This document shows, piece by piece, positions 24,986-35,057 of a stretch of DNA of 64,000 nt. This stretch comes from Ligustrum vulgare (lineage: Eukaryota > Streptophyta > Magnoliopsida > Lamiales > Oleaceae): positions 30,384,513-30,448,512 of the forward strand of contig OY743181.1 in the NCBI GenBank assembly GCA_963555705.1. The letters run 5' to 3'. The position numbers were made by a program, and so were the translations under genes. Under the pieces are notes generated by a model. The model had not been told where the DNA came from and did not search any database. It saw only the letters and a list, made by a program, of their open reading frames with translations. Positions within the stretch are counted from its first letter, which is position 1. Each line of letters starts with the position of its first letter.

Positions 24986-25572
24986 GGTAACAATGATCTC
25001 ATATTTTCATCTATCCTTGGTATAATAACTAGGTTTCCTTCAAGTGTTATTTTTATATATCCTTGACATATCTTGTAATAGCTTATTTTTCCAAGAAAGC
25101 TCATTCCTAGTAATATAGGTGTTTGGCTAAGCCCACAATTATCATCTTTATATAAAGTTATTTCTGTTTTATGTTCATCTTGATTTTTCCCCATAATTAT
25201 GAGAGGGAAGCTCATATATCTTTTTATTTCAAGGTCATGTCCTAAATAGTTTTTAAAGACATAATTTTGTGGCAATTCATAATCTTGTAGGTGGCTAACA
25301 AATTTAGCATCTACATGATTTTTATCTGCTCCTGTATCTATAAGGACAAGAAGATCATTTTTTATCCCTTCTTGGTTGATATATCTAGTCCTGATATAAT
25401 ATTGTAAGCTTGTTGGTTCATCAATACTTTGGTTTTTAAGTCGTTCTATGTTAACATTTCCTCTAGGTGGGAATCTTGCAATAATATTTTCTCCTTGTAG
25501 TCTCACACTACCATTTTTTATTATCCTTCCTTCAGAATTAATTTCTTTAGCTTGTTTGTAAAAATCAAGCAT
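24973..25572 (-). CDS. Endogenous caulimovirid: additional retropepsin-like ORF upstream of pol
   Basis: A 199-codon open frame. Residues about 83-87 are DTGAD in the context LLVLIDTGADKNHVDAKF, and TPILLGMSFLG follows at about residue 150. Both fit the retropepsin fold (catalytic Asp and the later hydrophobic-Gly segment). Its stop overlaps the ATG of the next ORF, which carries its own DTGST protease, so two aspartic-protease-like domains lie in tandem. It follows the movement-protein ORF. It is intact in the window but part of a broken provirus. Confidence 0.7.
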   Translation of the reverse strand: MLDFYKQAKEINSEGRIIKNGSVRLQGENIIARFPPRGNVNIERLKNQSIDEPTSLQYYIRTRYINQEGIKNDLLVLIDTGADKNHVDAKFVSHLQDYELPQNYVFKNYLGHDLEIKRYMSFPLIIMGKNQDEHKTEITLYKDDNCGLSQTPILLGMSFLGKISYYKICQGYIKITLEGNLVIIPRIDENMRSLLPWKG

Positions 25573-25623
25573 TATTTGTTCTGGTATTGTAACTTCATGT
25601 TCCTTTTATTTTCTTGGCGGAAT

Positions 25624-26267
25624 ATACTATGCCGATTCATCAAAATCTTTATGTATTATTATGTTATCTGTTATTTTCCTTAAATTACTATGATGGCTAG
25701 TACTAAAAGCAAATATTGATTTTATGATTACACTAATAGCCTTACTTTTATGTAACATTTTCAAGTTTTCAATTCTATAATAGAGATTGAAACTTTGGTC
25801 TATATTTTCATCTGTTATTGAGATTGAATAATTTGGTTTTACTGTAAATATTATCTTCTGATAAACTAGGTTTCCTACAACAGTTCCTAATAGAGTTCTG
25901 TTATCCATGCAATAAATTTCAATAGGTATATTTATACATTCTCTAAAGAGTCCTTTAATCATAACTTGGATTCCTCCAATTTCAATACATTTTAACTTTT
26001 TTCTAATATTTTCTGGGATATTGGATAATTTTTGTTTTACCCATTCTTTAGTAATCATTGGGATTCTGGTTTTTCCCACTACATCTTCTATGTTAATTGG
26101 GATTTCTTTATAGTTCATACTTACAATTGTTTTGTTTATCCTATGTAGTATTCCTAAGAATTCTTGATGAAATACATCTTTTTCTTGTAAGTCTAAAATT
26201 CTTTTAGTTATCTCCTTATATCTTTTGCTATCAAATGTAATTTCTTGACTAATTCTTTCTACTGAGT
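25624..26267 (-). pseudogene. Endogenous caulimovirid: movement protein (30K superfamily), 5' end cut by insertion
   Basis: About 210 codons open from the insertion point at 26267 to a stop near 25627. The 30K-type core is visible: IGGIQVMIKGLFRECINIPIEI, then GTVVGNLVYQKIIFTV, then ISITDENIDQSFNLYYRI. Such proteins form tubules at plasmodesmata for cell-to-cell spread. The frame continues from the coat-protein region at 29750 but is separated from it by the LTR element at 26273-29744. CP before MP in one polyprotein-like region is the order known in cavemo/solendoviruses. Confidence 0.8.
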
Positions 26268-26272
26268 CTTCT
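26268..26272. repeat. Target-site duplication CTTCT (left copy)
   Basis: CTTCT at 26268-26272 is repeated exactly at 29745-29749 and flanks the LTR element inserted in the viral sequence. Confidence 0.93.
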
Positions 26273-27165
26273 TGATGTGATCCGGACCAGGCATCGAGGG
26301 GCGAAGTCGAGCCATCGACAATATGACAATGATCTACGTGCAAAACGGAGCAAGTTCTGTGTTGGAGTCGAGCCGAGAAGGCGAAAGGATCAAGCCGAGG
26401 CAAATAATCAAGAAATTGTGCAGAAAGTGATTCACGGCCGTAAAGATATTCCTCACGGCCGTAAAAATGGAATTGAAATTGATCACGACCGTAACCTATT
26501 GATCACGGCCGTAACACCAAACTGAAATTTGAGACAGAATATTAGTTACGGCCGTAAACTAGATATTCACGGCCGTAACTCAAGATTTTCCAGATTTTCC
26601 GGTTTTTTCAATTAATTTATTTCCTTTTATTATTTTAGGTTATTTTCCTATTTTAGAATTTTAGCATAATTAGAATTCTATTTTGAGTAAATTAGATGCT
26701 AGGTTATTTTTGCTTATTTATACGCTTTTCAATTCATTGTAAAAACAGTTAAGATTGATTTTGAGATTAATATAGTTGAGAGAGTTTTCTCCAATTGAAA
26801 GGTTGAGGAGTCCCTTTTGTGTTCTTCAAGAACAAATCCGACCTATCAAATATTGTGGAAATATTTTTGGCGTTGTACTTATCAAATATTCGCGAGAATA
26901 TTTGTGGCGTGTCCGATTAGAATCTTATCAAAGAAATTGACAAGTCCTTGTGGTGTTTCGAAAATCTTGGATCTCGATTCCGCATCGTCAATTTCTTGCG
27001 TCGTGAATCTTGAGTCAAGGTCCTATCGTCAATCTATCTTTTAATTTCTGTTCAATTATTCATGTTCTTGTTATTTTTCGTGTCAGATCTGATTTAGATC
27101 TTTCCTAGGTTTTAATTGTCGTTATTCCGCGCGTCCGACGAGATTCCCCGACCGGGATCACGTCA
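26273..27165 (+). repeat. 5' LTR of the Ty3-like element
   Basis: TGATGTGATCC...GGGATCACGTCA, 893 bp. It contains six CACGGCCGTAA/TTACGGCCGTAA-type motifs between about 26432 and 26580. Confidence 0.93.
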
Positions 27166-27167
27166 TC

Positions 27168-27179
27168 TGGTATCAGAGC
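27168..27179 (+). other. Primer-binding site, initiator tRNA-Met type
   Basis: TGGTATCAGAGC two bases after the 5' LTR end. Confidence 0.93.
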
Positions 27180-27438
27180 TTGGATCTATTTCAGATTCTT
27201 GCGTTTCTTGATTTTTTTCGTGTTCTTCGCGTTCTTCGTGTCAGTCATAAATTTTTCCAGTTTGATCCATAAGAGTCAATCCCAAAAATTCAAAAGTGTT
27301 TTTCTTGTTCGTTTTTCGTCCAAATCCAGTTCCGTTTTTTCTGCCATACTCGTAGTCCAATTCTTTGGCAGATTATACAAAAAAAAAAAAAAAAAAAATT
27401 CGAAAATTTCATTTTTTTTTTCCATATTCCAAATTTCC

Positions 27439-28340
27439 ATGTCTCGCGGGGAGAGATATTCGTCAATGGGTGACAACATACGGCCCGAAAGAGGGGATAG
27501 GATATTGGAGCAGGGTTTTGAATTATTGGCAGAGATGCAGGAAAAATTTAAGAAGGTAATGACTAGGATGGATAAGAGAGATGCGATGATTACCCAATTG
27601 AAAAAGGAGCAATCACGGGTGGACTCTATGTCTAGGAGGAGTAGTAAGCGTGAAAGTCATGCTAGGTACGGAGATGGGATGGATGAAAGGACATTGAAGC
27701 AAAAAGAGACATCAAAACGGGAGAGTAGTGATCATGTTCATAAAAGGAGGGAGGAACCGACAACCAAAGGTAAAAATAATTCTGATTCCAAGCCTCTCAA
27801 GGGTAAAAATGTGAAGTGCTTTAAATGTTTGGAACGGGGTCACATTGCACTTGATTGTCCACGTAAAAAGGTTAGGTGTGATAGTGAAGGGGCTAAAAAT
27901 GTTGTGGTGGATGAGTCAATTACTGATAGGCATGTTCTTAGCGCTAAGCGTAAGGCGAATGTTTTGGAAAATGTGGATGGGCAAAGGGATAATATTTTTC
28001 GCACTAGATGCTTAGTGGATAAAAAGTTTGTAGCTTGGTGATTGACGGGGGAAGTTGTACTAATGTAGTTAGTACAATGTTGGTGGAAAAATTAGGCTTA
28101 CCTTTAACGAAACTTCCAACGCCTTATAAATTACAATGGTTGACTGAGTCAGGGGAAGTTAAGGTGAAGAGACAGGTCTTGGTGACATTTTCTTTGGGTG
28201 GGTATTCGGATGAGGTAATTTGTGATGTGGTGCCAATGTAAATTAGTCATATACTGTTGGGGAGACCTTGGCAACATGAAAGGGCTGTGCTACATGATGG
28301 GTATACGAATAGATACAGCTTGGTAAAAGGGGGAAAAAGT
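27439..28340 (+). pseudogene. gag C-terminal part and aspartic protease of the Ty3-like element
   Basis: ATG at 27439 (MSRGERYSSMGDN) opens a highly charged frame with a coiled-coil stretch (LLAEMQEKFKKVMTRMDKRD) and a CCHC knuckle, CFKCLERGHIALDC, near 27820-27860. It lacks the usual retrotransposon gag domain. After a frameshift near 28030 the protease follows (VIDGGSCTNVVSTMLVEKLGL, then ILLGRPWQ near 28252), with a stop at about 28239. The DGGS active site and LLGRPWQ are typical of chromovirus-type Ty3 elements. Confidence 0.85.
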
Positions 28341-28348
28341 TTACTCTA

Positions 28349-28851
28349 ATGCCACTATCTCCAACTGAAGCCCTGAAAGATCAATTGAAAGTGAAGAGTG
28401 AGTTCGAGGGGGAAAATAAGAGAGTTGAGGCCACGACCTCAGAAAAAGGAGAGGGAGTGGAAATTAAAAATAAGAGCGTTGAGGCCACGACCTCAGAAAA
28501 AGGAGAGGGAGTGAAAAGTAAAGAAAAGAGGGTTGAGGTTCAAACCTCAGAAAAAGGAGAGACTGAGTGCAAAAATCAAAAGAAAAGAGAGTCTACCACA
28601 AAAATGAGTCTATTTGCACTTACTCACGCTAACACACCTCTCCCCAGTTCTTTAAATTCTGTTTTACAGGTACCGAAGTCAAACCATGAGCTTAAAACAA
28701 GAAAGAAACTTGTTGGCAAAAATGAGCAGTCTAAAAGTCTAAAGGAGCGCATGAAATTTAAAAATGATCATCGAGCCCAGGAAAGCAGGAGGAATTTGAA
28801 AAGCCGACCAAAAATGGATTCGAGGTCGAATCCTTTTCAAGAGAGGGAGTA
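28349..28851 (+). pseudogene. Residual pol region with amplified Glu/Lys repeats
   Basis: An open frame of about 165 codons begins MPLSPTEALKDQL, the sequence that follows protease in related elements. It then contains three copies of a 20-residue-class repeat with core VEATTSEKGEGV (about 28425-28560). It ends SRSNPFQEREYD, the C-terminus of such polyproteins. RT and integrase between these points are missing. The frame then runs on into the 3' LTR. The repeats are tandem amplification inside a dead region. Confidence 0.75.
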
Positions 28852-29744
28852 TGATGTGATCCAGACCAGGCATCGAGGGGCGAAGTCGAGCCATCGACAA
28901 TATGACAATGATCTACGTGCAAAATGGAGCAAGTTCCGTGTTGGAGTCGAGCCGAGAAGGCGAAAGGATCAAGCCGAGGCAAATAATCAAGAAATTGTGC
29001 AGAAAGTGATTCACGGCCGTAAAGATATTCCTCACGGCCGTAAAAATGGAATTGAAATTGATCACGACCGTAACCTATTGATCACGGCCGTAACACCAAA
29101 CTGAAATTTGAGACAGAATATTAGTTACGGCCGTAAACTAGATATTCACGGCCGTAACTCAAGATTTTCCAGATTTTCCGGTTTTTTCAATTAATTTATT
29201 TCCTTTTATTATTTTAGGTTATTTTCCTATTTTAGAATTTTAGCATAATTAGAATTCTATTTTGAGTAAATTAGATGCTAGGTTATTTTTGCTTATTTAT
29301 ACGCTTTTCAATTCATTGTAAAAACAGTTAAGATTGATTTTGAGATTAATATAGTTGAGAGAGTTTTCTCCAATTGAAAGGTTGAGGAGTCCCTTTTGTG
29401 TTCTTCAAGAACAAATCCGACCTATCAAATATTGTGGAAATATTTGTGGCGTTGTACTTATCAAATATTCGCGAGAATATTTGTGGCGTGTCCGATTAGA
29501 ATCTTATCAAAGAAATTGACAAGTCCTTGTGGTGTTTCGAAAACCTTGGATCTCGATTCCGCATTGTCAATTTCTTGCGTCGTGAATCTTGGGTCAAGGT
29601 CCTATCGTCAATCTATCTTTTAATTTCTGTTCAATTATTCATGTTCTTGTTATTTTTTGTGTCAGATCTGATTTAGATCTTTCCTAGGTTTTAATTGTCG
29701 TTATTCCGCGCGTCCGACGAGATTCCCCGATCGGGATCGCGTCA
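28852..29744 (+). repeat. 3' LTR of the Ty3-like element
   Basis: 893 bp partner of 26273-27165, preceded by the purine-rich AAGAGAGGGAGTA and followed by target copy CTTCT. Confidence 0.93.
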
Positions 29745-29749
29745 CTTCT

Positions 29750-30396
29750 TCTTCCTCGGTTGTTTCAATATCTAATCCTTGTACTTCTTGAATTTCATTC
29801 ATATATATATATATATATTCTTCGGATTCTTCAGATTCTTCATCTGGCGATGATGTTTTTAACTTATAAACACTACTACATTCACTGTCTAAATCATCAA
29901 AATACTCAATTGGTTCTATATCACTATTATCTATAAATTCTTCATAAACTTTAAGAGTTTTTATATTCTGTTTATCTTTTCTCTTAGGACATTTGGGGGC
30001 TATGTGTCATTCTTCATTGCAAATGAAGCATCTACATTTTTTAATATATTTCTTATTGAGCTTTTCAGACCAATTTCTTTTCTTGAAATATTTTTTATAT
30101 GGCTTGAAGTTTCTTTCCTTAAACTTTTTAAACTTTTTGAATCTTCTTTTATGTTTTTTATATGGCTTATATATCTTCTTATGACATCCAAATTGTTCTA
30201 TTTGACCTATATCTTTGTAACAACATAAAGTGTTCTTCCTTATCTTATATGTTTTTTTATTCTCTAGTGCTTCTCTACACCAAATACTTATCATTCTTTT
30301 TGTAAATTCAATTCTACTTTCAAGACTATCTATATATATTCCTTCTTCATCTCATTCAGGTAATATTTTATTATATTCTTTTAATAACTTAGTTCT
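29750..30396 (-). pseudogene. Endogenous caulimovirid: coat protein C-terminal part with zinc knuckle
   Basis: Minus strand. A Lys/Arg-rich stretch (30080-30180, KKHKRRFKKFKKFKERNFK) is followed by a CCHC knuckle beginning CRCFICNEE near 30020, broken by one stop codon before the His. An acidic C-terminal region follows (DEESEESEEY near 29830). Basic-knuckle-acidic is the usual make-up of a caulimovirid coat protein that packages DNA/RNA. It is separated from the upstream coat-protein part (32162-33290) by the solo LTR at 30402-32156. Confidence 0.82.
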
Positions 30397-30401
30397 CCAT
30401 G
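30397..30401. repeat. Target-site duplication CCATG (left copy)
   Basis: CCATG at 30397-30401 is repeated exactly at 32157-32161 around the solo LTR. Confidence 0.95.
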
Positions 30402-30720
30402 TGTAGCGACCAAGAATTTTTACGCGATTAATAATTATTTTAAAATCGTGTCGCTACTATTTCACCCATTTTTATTAAGTAACGCCGTGACGTATTCGTA
30501 TAGCCAAGTCAAGAAATAATCGAGATCGTTCGATTTTAAATTAAATTCCGAATTTCTAAAAATATCTCCATTCTCTTGATTTAAAGTATATTAAGTCCAA
30601 GTACTTAATTCAATGTTATCCCAATATTTATTTATACAAAAATTATTTTTATTAAGAAAATATATGCAAGCATGAGAGGTTCCATTATATATAATAATTA
30701 TGAGAATCTTAATTTAATAA

Positions 30721-31027
30721 TATGGAAAAGTATATGAATGAATTATATACTCCATTATATGTAATCATGAAGAGCATAATATTTGTATAAATATGGAAAA
30801 GTATATGAATGGTTGATAAGATTCCATTATATGTAATCATGAAGAGCATAATATTTGTATAAATATGGAAAAGTATATGAATGGTTGATAAGACTCCATT
30901 ATATGTAATCATGAAGAGCATAATATTTGTATAAATATGGAAAAGTATATGAATGGTTGATAAGACTCCATTATATGTAATCATGAAGAGCATAATATTT
31001 GTATAAATATGGAAAAGTATATGAATG
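30721..31027. repeat. 72 bp tandem repeat, about 4 copies
   Basis: TATGGAAAAGTATATGAATG recurs at 30721, 30792, 30864, 30936 and 31008, a period of 71-72 bp, inside the solo LTR. Copies are nearly identical. Confidence 0.92.
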
Positions 31028-31254
31028 GTGCTTTACTTTAAGAAAAAGATGTGTTAAAATTAATAGAATTGAATGATGATGTTTACATTATGCCAACTTT
31101 ACACATCTATATAAATCCATCTCTTTTACACACAACTCTACACATATACACTTATTTCCAATCTCTTGACAAAATCCACAAGTAAGAGAAATTCAAGGTG
31201 GTCAAGAAAGTTTTGGTCCATTTACTACTACACTTCATTTTAATCTTTTAAAAG

Positions 31255-31650
31255 GTAAGTATATCTTATGTTTTTATGAAAAGTAAGTATGTTTTTATGA
31301 AAGGTAAATATACCTTATGTTTTTATGAAAGGTATTACCTTATGTTTTTATGAAAAGTAAGTATGTTTTTATGACAAGTAAGTATATCTTATGTTTTTAT
31401 GAAAAGTAAGTATGTTTTTATGAAAGGTAAATATACCTTATGTTTTTATGAAAAGTAAGTATGTTTTTATGAAAGGTATTACTTTATGTTTTTATGAAAA
31501 GTAAGTATGTTTTTATGAAAGGTAAATACACCTTATGTTTTTAAGAAAAGTAAGTATGTTTTTATGAAAAGTAAAATACATTATGTTTTTAAGAAAAGTA
31601 AGTATGTTTTTATGAAAAGTAAATATACCTTATGTTTTTACGAAAATGTT
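31255..31650. repeat. Minisatellite of GTAAGTATGTTTTTATGAAA units
   Basis: About 20 copies of a short unit alternating GTAAGTATGTTTTTATGAAA and GTAAATATACCTTATGTTTT, with variable spacing, inside the solo LTR. The array LTRs have a much shorter version of this stretch. Confidence 0.88.
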
Positions 31651-32161
31651 TGGATCATTGCTATGAAATCAATCTCACAAGATTGCTATGGGTCCCATAT
31701 GATATGTTTATGATTATGTTAAGGGGACCGGAGTTTAGTAGCGCTACACATAAGAATTCTTGTCATCTAAGTTCGGTAAAATTCTTGTGTCTCTCTATGT
31801 TTATGAGGATTTCGATCCTATCCTATGTTATGATGAAAATGACCATATGCTTTCAAAAGAAAATTATGCTTGGTATACTTACTGGGATTTTATAAATCTC
31901 ACTCCACGATATTTACCATTTTCAGATAATTGAAGGTTCGAGGCGGTCAACATGGAAGTGGCAAAAGTGGTTAAGATTGATGAGATAATTATGTTGAACT
32001 TTATGTAAGAAAATTATGTTCTATTTTTATTCACAAATTAAATTATGGGATTCTAATTATTCTTTTGAATAATTTTACATTACTATTTAAGTCTCGATAA
32101 TATGATATGAGTCACTTTTAGTGGCACTCGAATGGTAGAGAATTCGGGTCGTCACACCATG

Positions 32162-33290
32162 GGAATGGTAACTTTGTGAAGTAAGATCTTAATATTGGTT
32201 TATTATCTGTATAATCTCCTTGGCTGATTGTATAGTATAATTCTTGAAATTTACATGTATATCTTTCTAATTCGCACATATCACATATTCTTAAATTTTC
32301 CATTGCAATCATTCCTTCATTATATTCATCTTGTTTTCTAACTTCTTCATCAATTGTGTATCTATCTCCTAAAAATTCTGTTCTAAGGGCTCTTTCCAAC
32401 CTATTTAATATATCTCTTACACTTTGACATTTAGATTATTTCTATTATCTAATGCATCAGTTGTGTTTTCTCCATATTTTATTCTTCTTTTTATATTTAT
32501 TAGTAGTTTTCTCCACAATTCTGATACTATACCTCTAAATGTATGTTCTATAAATCCAAATGATGTATATGCGTCCCATTTATTAAATTATATTGCTAAA
32601 TAAGTACTTTTTGTGCATATTTCAATAGCTTTGTTTGTATCTACACAGTCTAAATCTAACCATATTCCTGTTGTGTAGATTGGTTCATTATATGATTTTG
32701 TTGGATTAACTTCTTTTATGGATTGTTTTCTAATATTTCCACTATATCTATTCTGGATTTTCCTATATCTTTGAAATCCTTCTTTTCTAGGTATGTAAGT
32801 TCCATATGGATTACTTGTATCTTCATCAGTACTAAATTATTCTTTTACGTTACTTACAGACGATTTTGTATTCATTTTAGTATTTTCTACTTTTTTTTGC
32901 TAATTCTTCTAATTTATTTTTATATTCATCATATTCTTCTCTTGTAAATTTTTCTTTGTATTTTTTCTACATCTGTTATCATAAATTGTTGTATTTTAGG
33001 TATTTTTTCCTTTCCTTTATTTTTATCTTTAATTTTCCTTCTGTAATCTTAAGGATGATTAATTATGATTTTATCTTTTCCTTTTCGATTATTATCTAAT
33101 ATAGCATTTTCTATTTGTAAATTATATTCTAAATTTCTCAATTTTTTATTCATTTCTTCAAATCCTTCGTTCAAATTATTTTTTGGTAAATAAGGATAAC
33201 TTGGTTTTTTATGTTTTTCTACATTTTTTAGAAATTCTTCAATTATATTTTCTTCTTCTGATAAATTTCTTATGATTTTTTGGTTCGTAA
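32162..33290 (-). pseudogene. Endogenous caulimovirid: coat-protein ORF, N-terminal part
   Basis: Minus strand from about 33285. An acidic/helical N-terminal segment (NLSEEENIIEEFLKNVEKH, near 33250) leads into a heavily frameshifted middle. The best-preserved stretch (32162-32399) reads RALRTEFLGDRYTIDEEV, then MCELERYTCKFQELYYTI. It is followed after the solo LTR by the knuckle-containing end at 29750-30396. Many stops; inactive. Confidence 0.7.
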
Positions 33291-33293
33291 CAA

Positions 33294-33306
33294 GGCTCTG
33301 ATGCCA
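33294..33306 (-). other. Putative viral tRNA-Met primer-binding site
   Basis: The minus strand reads TGGCATCAGAGCC, one base different from the TGGTATCAGAGC complement of initiator tRNA-Met. It lies just before the coat-protein frame and after two stops, where it would prime viral minus-strand DNA. It is about 1.9 kb of viral sequence away from the TATA box if the provirus is treated as circular. Confidence 0.5.
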
Positions 33307-33363
33307 ATTTTATTAGGATGCGCAGAACACACTCTCTATTTTATTAGGGAATTATATGCGGAA

Positions 33364-33600
33364 TTATAATCGTCTTATGATTCTTGTAAACAATATTTCT
33401 TCTTGTCTTATTTCGTTTATTTCTATTAATCTCAGAAATTCAATATGTTGTTTAACCAATCTTTTAAGTTCTTCGTATAATTCTATAGCTCTAGTACTTG
33501 ATTCTCCTTCAATACAAACTAATTCTATATATTCTCTATGTAGGCTCCTAATTAAATCTTTCCTTTTTTTCTCAAGTATGTGGGGGTCGTAAATAGACAT
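33364..33600 (-). CDS. Endogenous caulimovirid: small helical ORF upstream of the PBS
   Basis: 78 codons, start ATG at 33600, mostly helical and charged (EKKRKDLIRSLHREYIEL, ELYEELKRLVKQHIEFLRLIEI). It resembles in kind the small coiled-coil proteins of caulimovirids, but I do not recognise a family. It marks the far end of the viral segment; beyond 33600 I find no viral frame. Confidence 0.4.
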   Translation of the reverse strand: MSIYDPHILEKKRKDLIRSLHREYIELVCIEGESSTRAIELYEELKRLVKQHIEFLRLIEINEIRQEEILFTRIIRRL

Positions 33601-34482
33601 AAATTTGATTAGGTAAAAACTAATTTTATTATTTTGTTTCCAAAAAATTATTTGGGAACTAAATTGAAGTTGTTTTATACTTGGATGGCTTTGTTTGAAA
33701 ATGAGGGTATTTGAGAAAAAATAAATGGTTGGGGTCTATTTTTAAAAGATTATATTTTCAAAGTCTATTTAACAAATGTTTATAGTTATTGAATCTATTT
33801 ATGGATATTTCCCTAGATTTAATTGGAATTTACATGTTTTGTCCCTCATTTATAGTTCTGATGAAATCTCTAACTATAAATAATAATAAGCTAAACCCTC
33901 GTCTAATAATAAAATGCAAATGATCCTCAAAAATTCTACTAACTTAAATTATTTCCAATTTGGACAAAATTGATCAAATAAATGTTAACTTAACTAAATA
34001 AATAATTGACTTGTCCAATTAGAAGCGGGTTGTAACACAGTAACAGGATTACTGATTCGACTTGATGATGAGGGTTTTTTGTGAAGGCATTAGATGAGAG
34101 ATTTTCAGATAAAGAAGGGGAATCCATGTATGCCGACAGATGAAGCTTCGTTGGATAAGGTTTGGTGTTGTGCATTATTTGTTAGGTGCTATTTTGCACG
34201 GATCTAATCCGGTTTCCCCACGAAGATATGGTGTCCTATGGAGCTAAACGGATGAATCATTATATTCTGGTAGGGTTTGGCAGAACTCTTGAGGTAGATG
34301 AACGACTTGGAAGAAGAATTGTTGAACTGTTGGAAGCTGGAAGCTGGAAGGAAAAAGAGTAGTGAGGAGTCCAGCTGCTGAACTATTATTGGTTATTGGA
34401 GTTTAGGGTTTGTCTATTGAGTGATTCATTGTCCTTTAGATATTGTAGCCTAAAAGTTTCTTTTGGTTTCGTTGTTGGATTA
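33601..34482. other. Intergenic sequence, nothing recognised
   Basis: AT-rich with short frames only. A few less AT-rich stretches (34020-34380) could be decayed exon sequence but show no domain. Confidence 0.4.
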
Positions 34483-34653
34483 GAGTCCGTTTGGTCCATA
34501 AAAAAGTTTTAATTTTTATATATTTTGATGGATGTGTGATTTAAATTAATTTGAAAAGTAAAAATTTGTGGACTTGACTAAGAATGGATGACTGAGATTG
34601 AGTTCGAAAAATTTTGGTAAAAAAAAAAAAAAAATCATAGACCAAACAGGCTC
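34483..34653. mobile_element. Tourist-like MITE (PIF/Harbinger)
   Basis: 171 bp with termini GAGTCCGTTTGGTCCAT and ATAGACCAAACAGGCTC (imperfect inverted repeats of the GGCCTGTTTGG Tourist type) and flanking TTA on both sides (34480-34482, 34654-34656). An A-run of about 16 lies near the right end. Confidence 0.82.
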
Positions 34654-34810
34654 TTAATTTGTTCATTTCGTAATTAGGGTGACTTTGTCTAATTTTTTTT
34701 TCTTCTTTTTCACATGTTTAACTTATTTGTATTTTAATTAAGCACATAAACTTATTTGATTTTTGATTAATCTAATAAACTTAATTGTTTTTAATCCTAA
34801 GTTAAATTTA

Positions 34811-34972
34811 GCCCTTATTTGATATAAATTAAAATTGAATTTTTAAGTAAATTTGGATAAAAGTTGATAAGATGTGTGATTTAAAGGTTGTGAGTTTAAT
34901 AAAATGTTTCATTAAAATTAAGTGTTGTGACTATATATTAAAATCATACTTAAATCTAAACCAAACGAGGGC
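34811..34972. mobile_element. Second Tourist-like MITE
   Basis: About 162 bp. The left end GCCCTTATTTGATATAAATT and right end AATCTAAACCAAACGAGGGC are inverted repeats with TTA/TAA outside. Same type as the neighbour 157 bp upstream but a different family by internal sequence. Confidence 0.72.
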
Positions 34973-35057
34973 TAAATATGTTAATTTTAAAATTCTGTAA
35001 TTCAAATTGTACAATAATTTGGTTTTTAAATAGTTATGTTTGTTTACTCATTTATAT

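Larger units (their letters stand above)
26273..29744 (+). mobile_element. Complete but internally deleted Ty3/chromovirus-like LTR retrotransposon
   Basis: Two 893 bp LTRs (26273-27165 and 28852-29744), a PBS at 27168, a polypurine tract before 28852 and a perfect CTTCT target duplication. Internal coding is only a gag C-terminal part with zinc knuckle and a protease, then the C-terminal tail of pol (SRSNPFQEREYD) directly before the polypurine tract. RT, RNase H and integrase have been deleted. The LTRs differ by about ten substitutions by eye, roughly 1 percent, so it inserted fairly recently into an already integrated virus. Confidence 0.92.
30402..32156 (+). mobile_element. Solo LTR related to the LTRs of the 45.5-64 kb array
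   Basis: 1755 bp, TGTAGCGACC...GGGTCGTCACA, with a perfect CCATG target duplication and no internal region. The first 200 bp align with the minus strand of the array LTR from 48481 (same TGTAGCGACCAAGA start, GTGTCGCTACTATTTCAC and CTTGACTTGGC blocks). The CTAAGTTCGGTAAAATTCTTGTG block near 31768 also matches. So this is a relative of the gene-carrying element, in the opposite orientation. It contains two satellite-like arrays. Confidence 0.92.

Noticed and set aside
30721..31650. Regular repeats considered as a CRISPR-like array
   Set aside because: Repeats are directly adjacent without unique spacers, inside a plant LTR; simple tandem repeats.
33294..33306. The PBS-like site taken as evidence of another LTR retrotransposon
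   Set aside because: No LTR boundary or partner is seen, and the following frame fits the viral coat-protein region, so I kept it as a viral PBS with moderate confidence.
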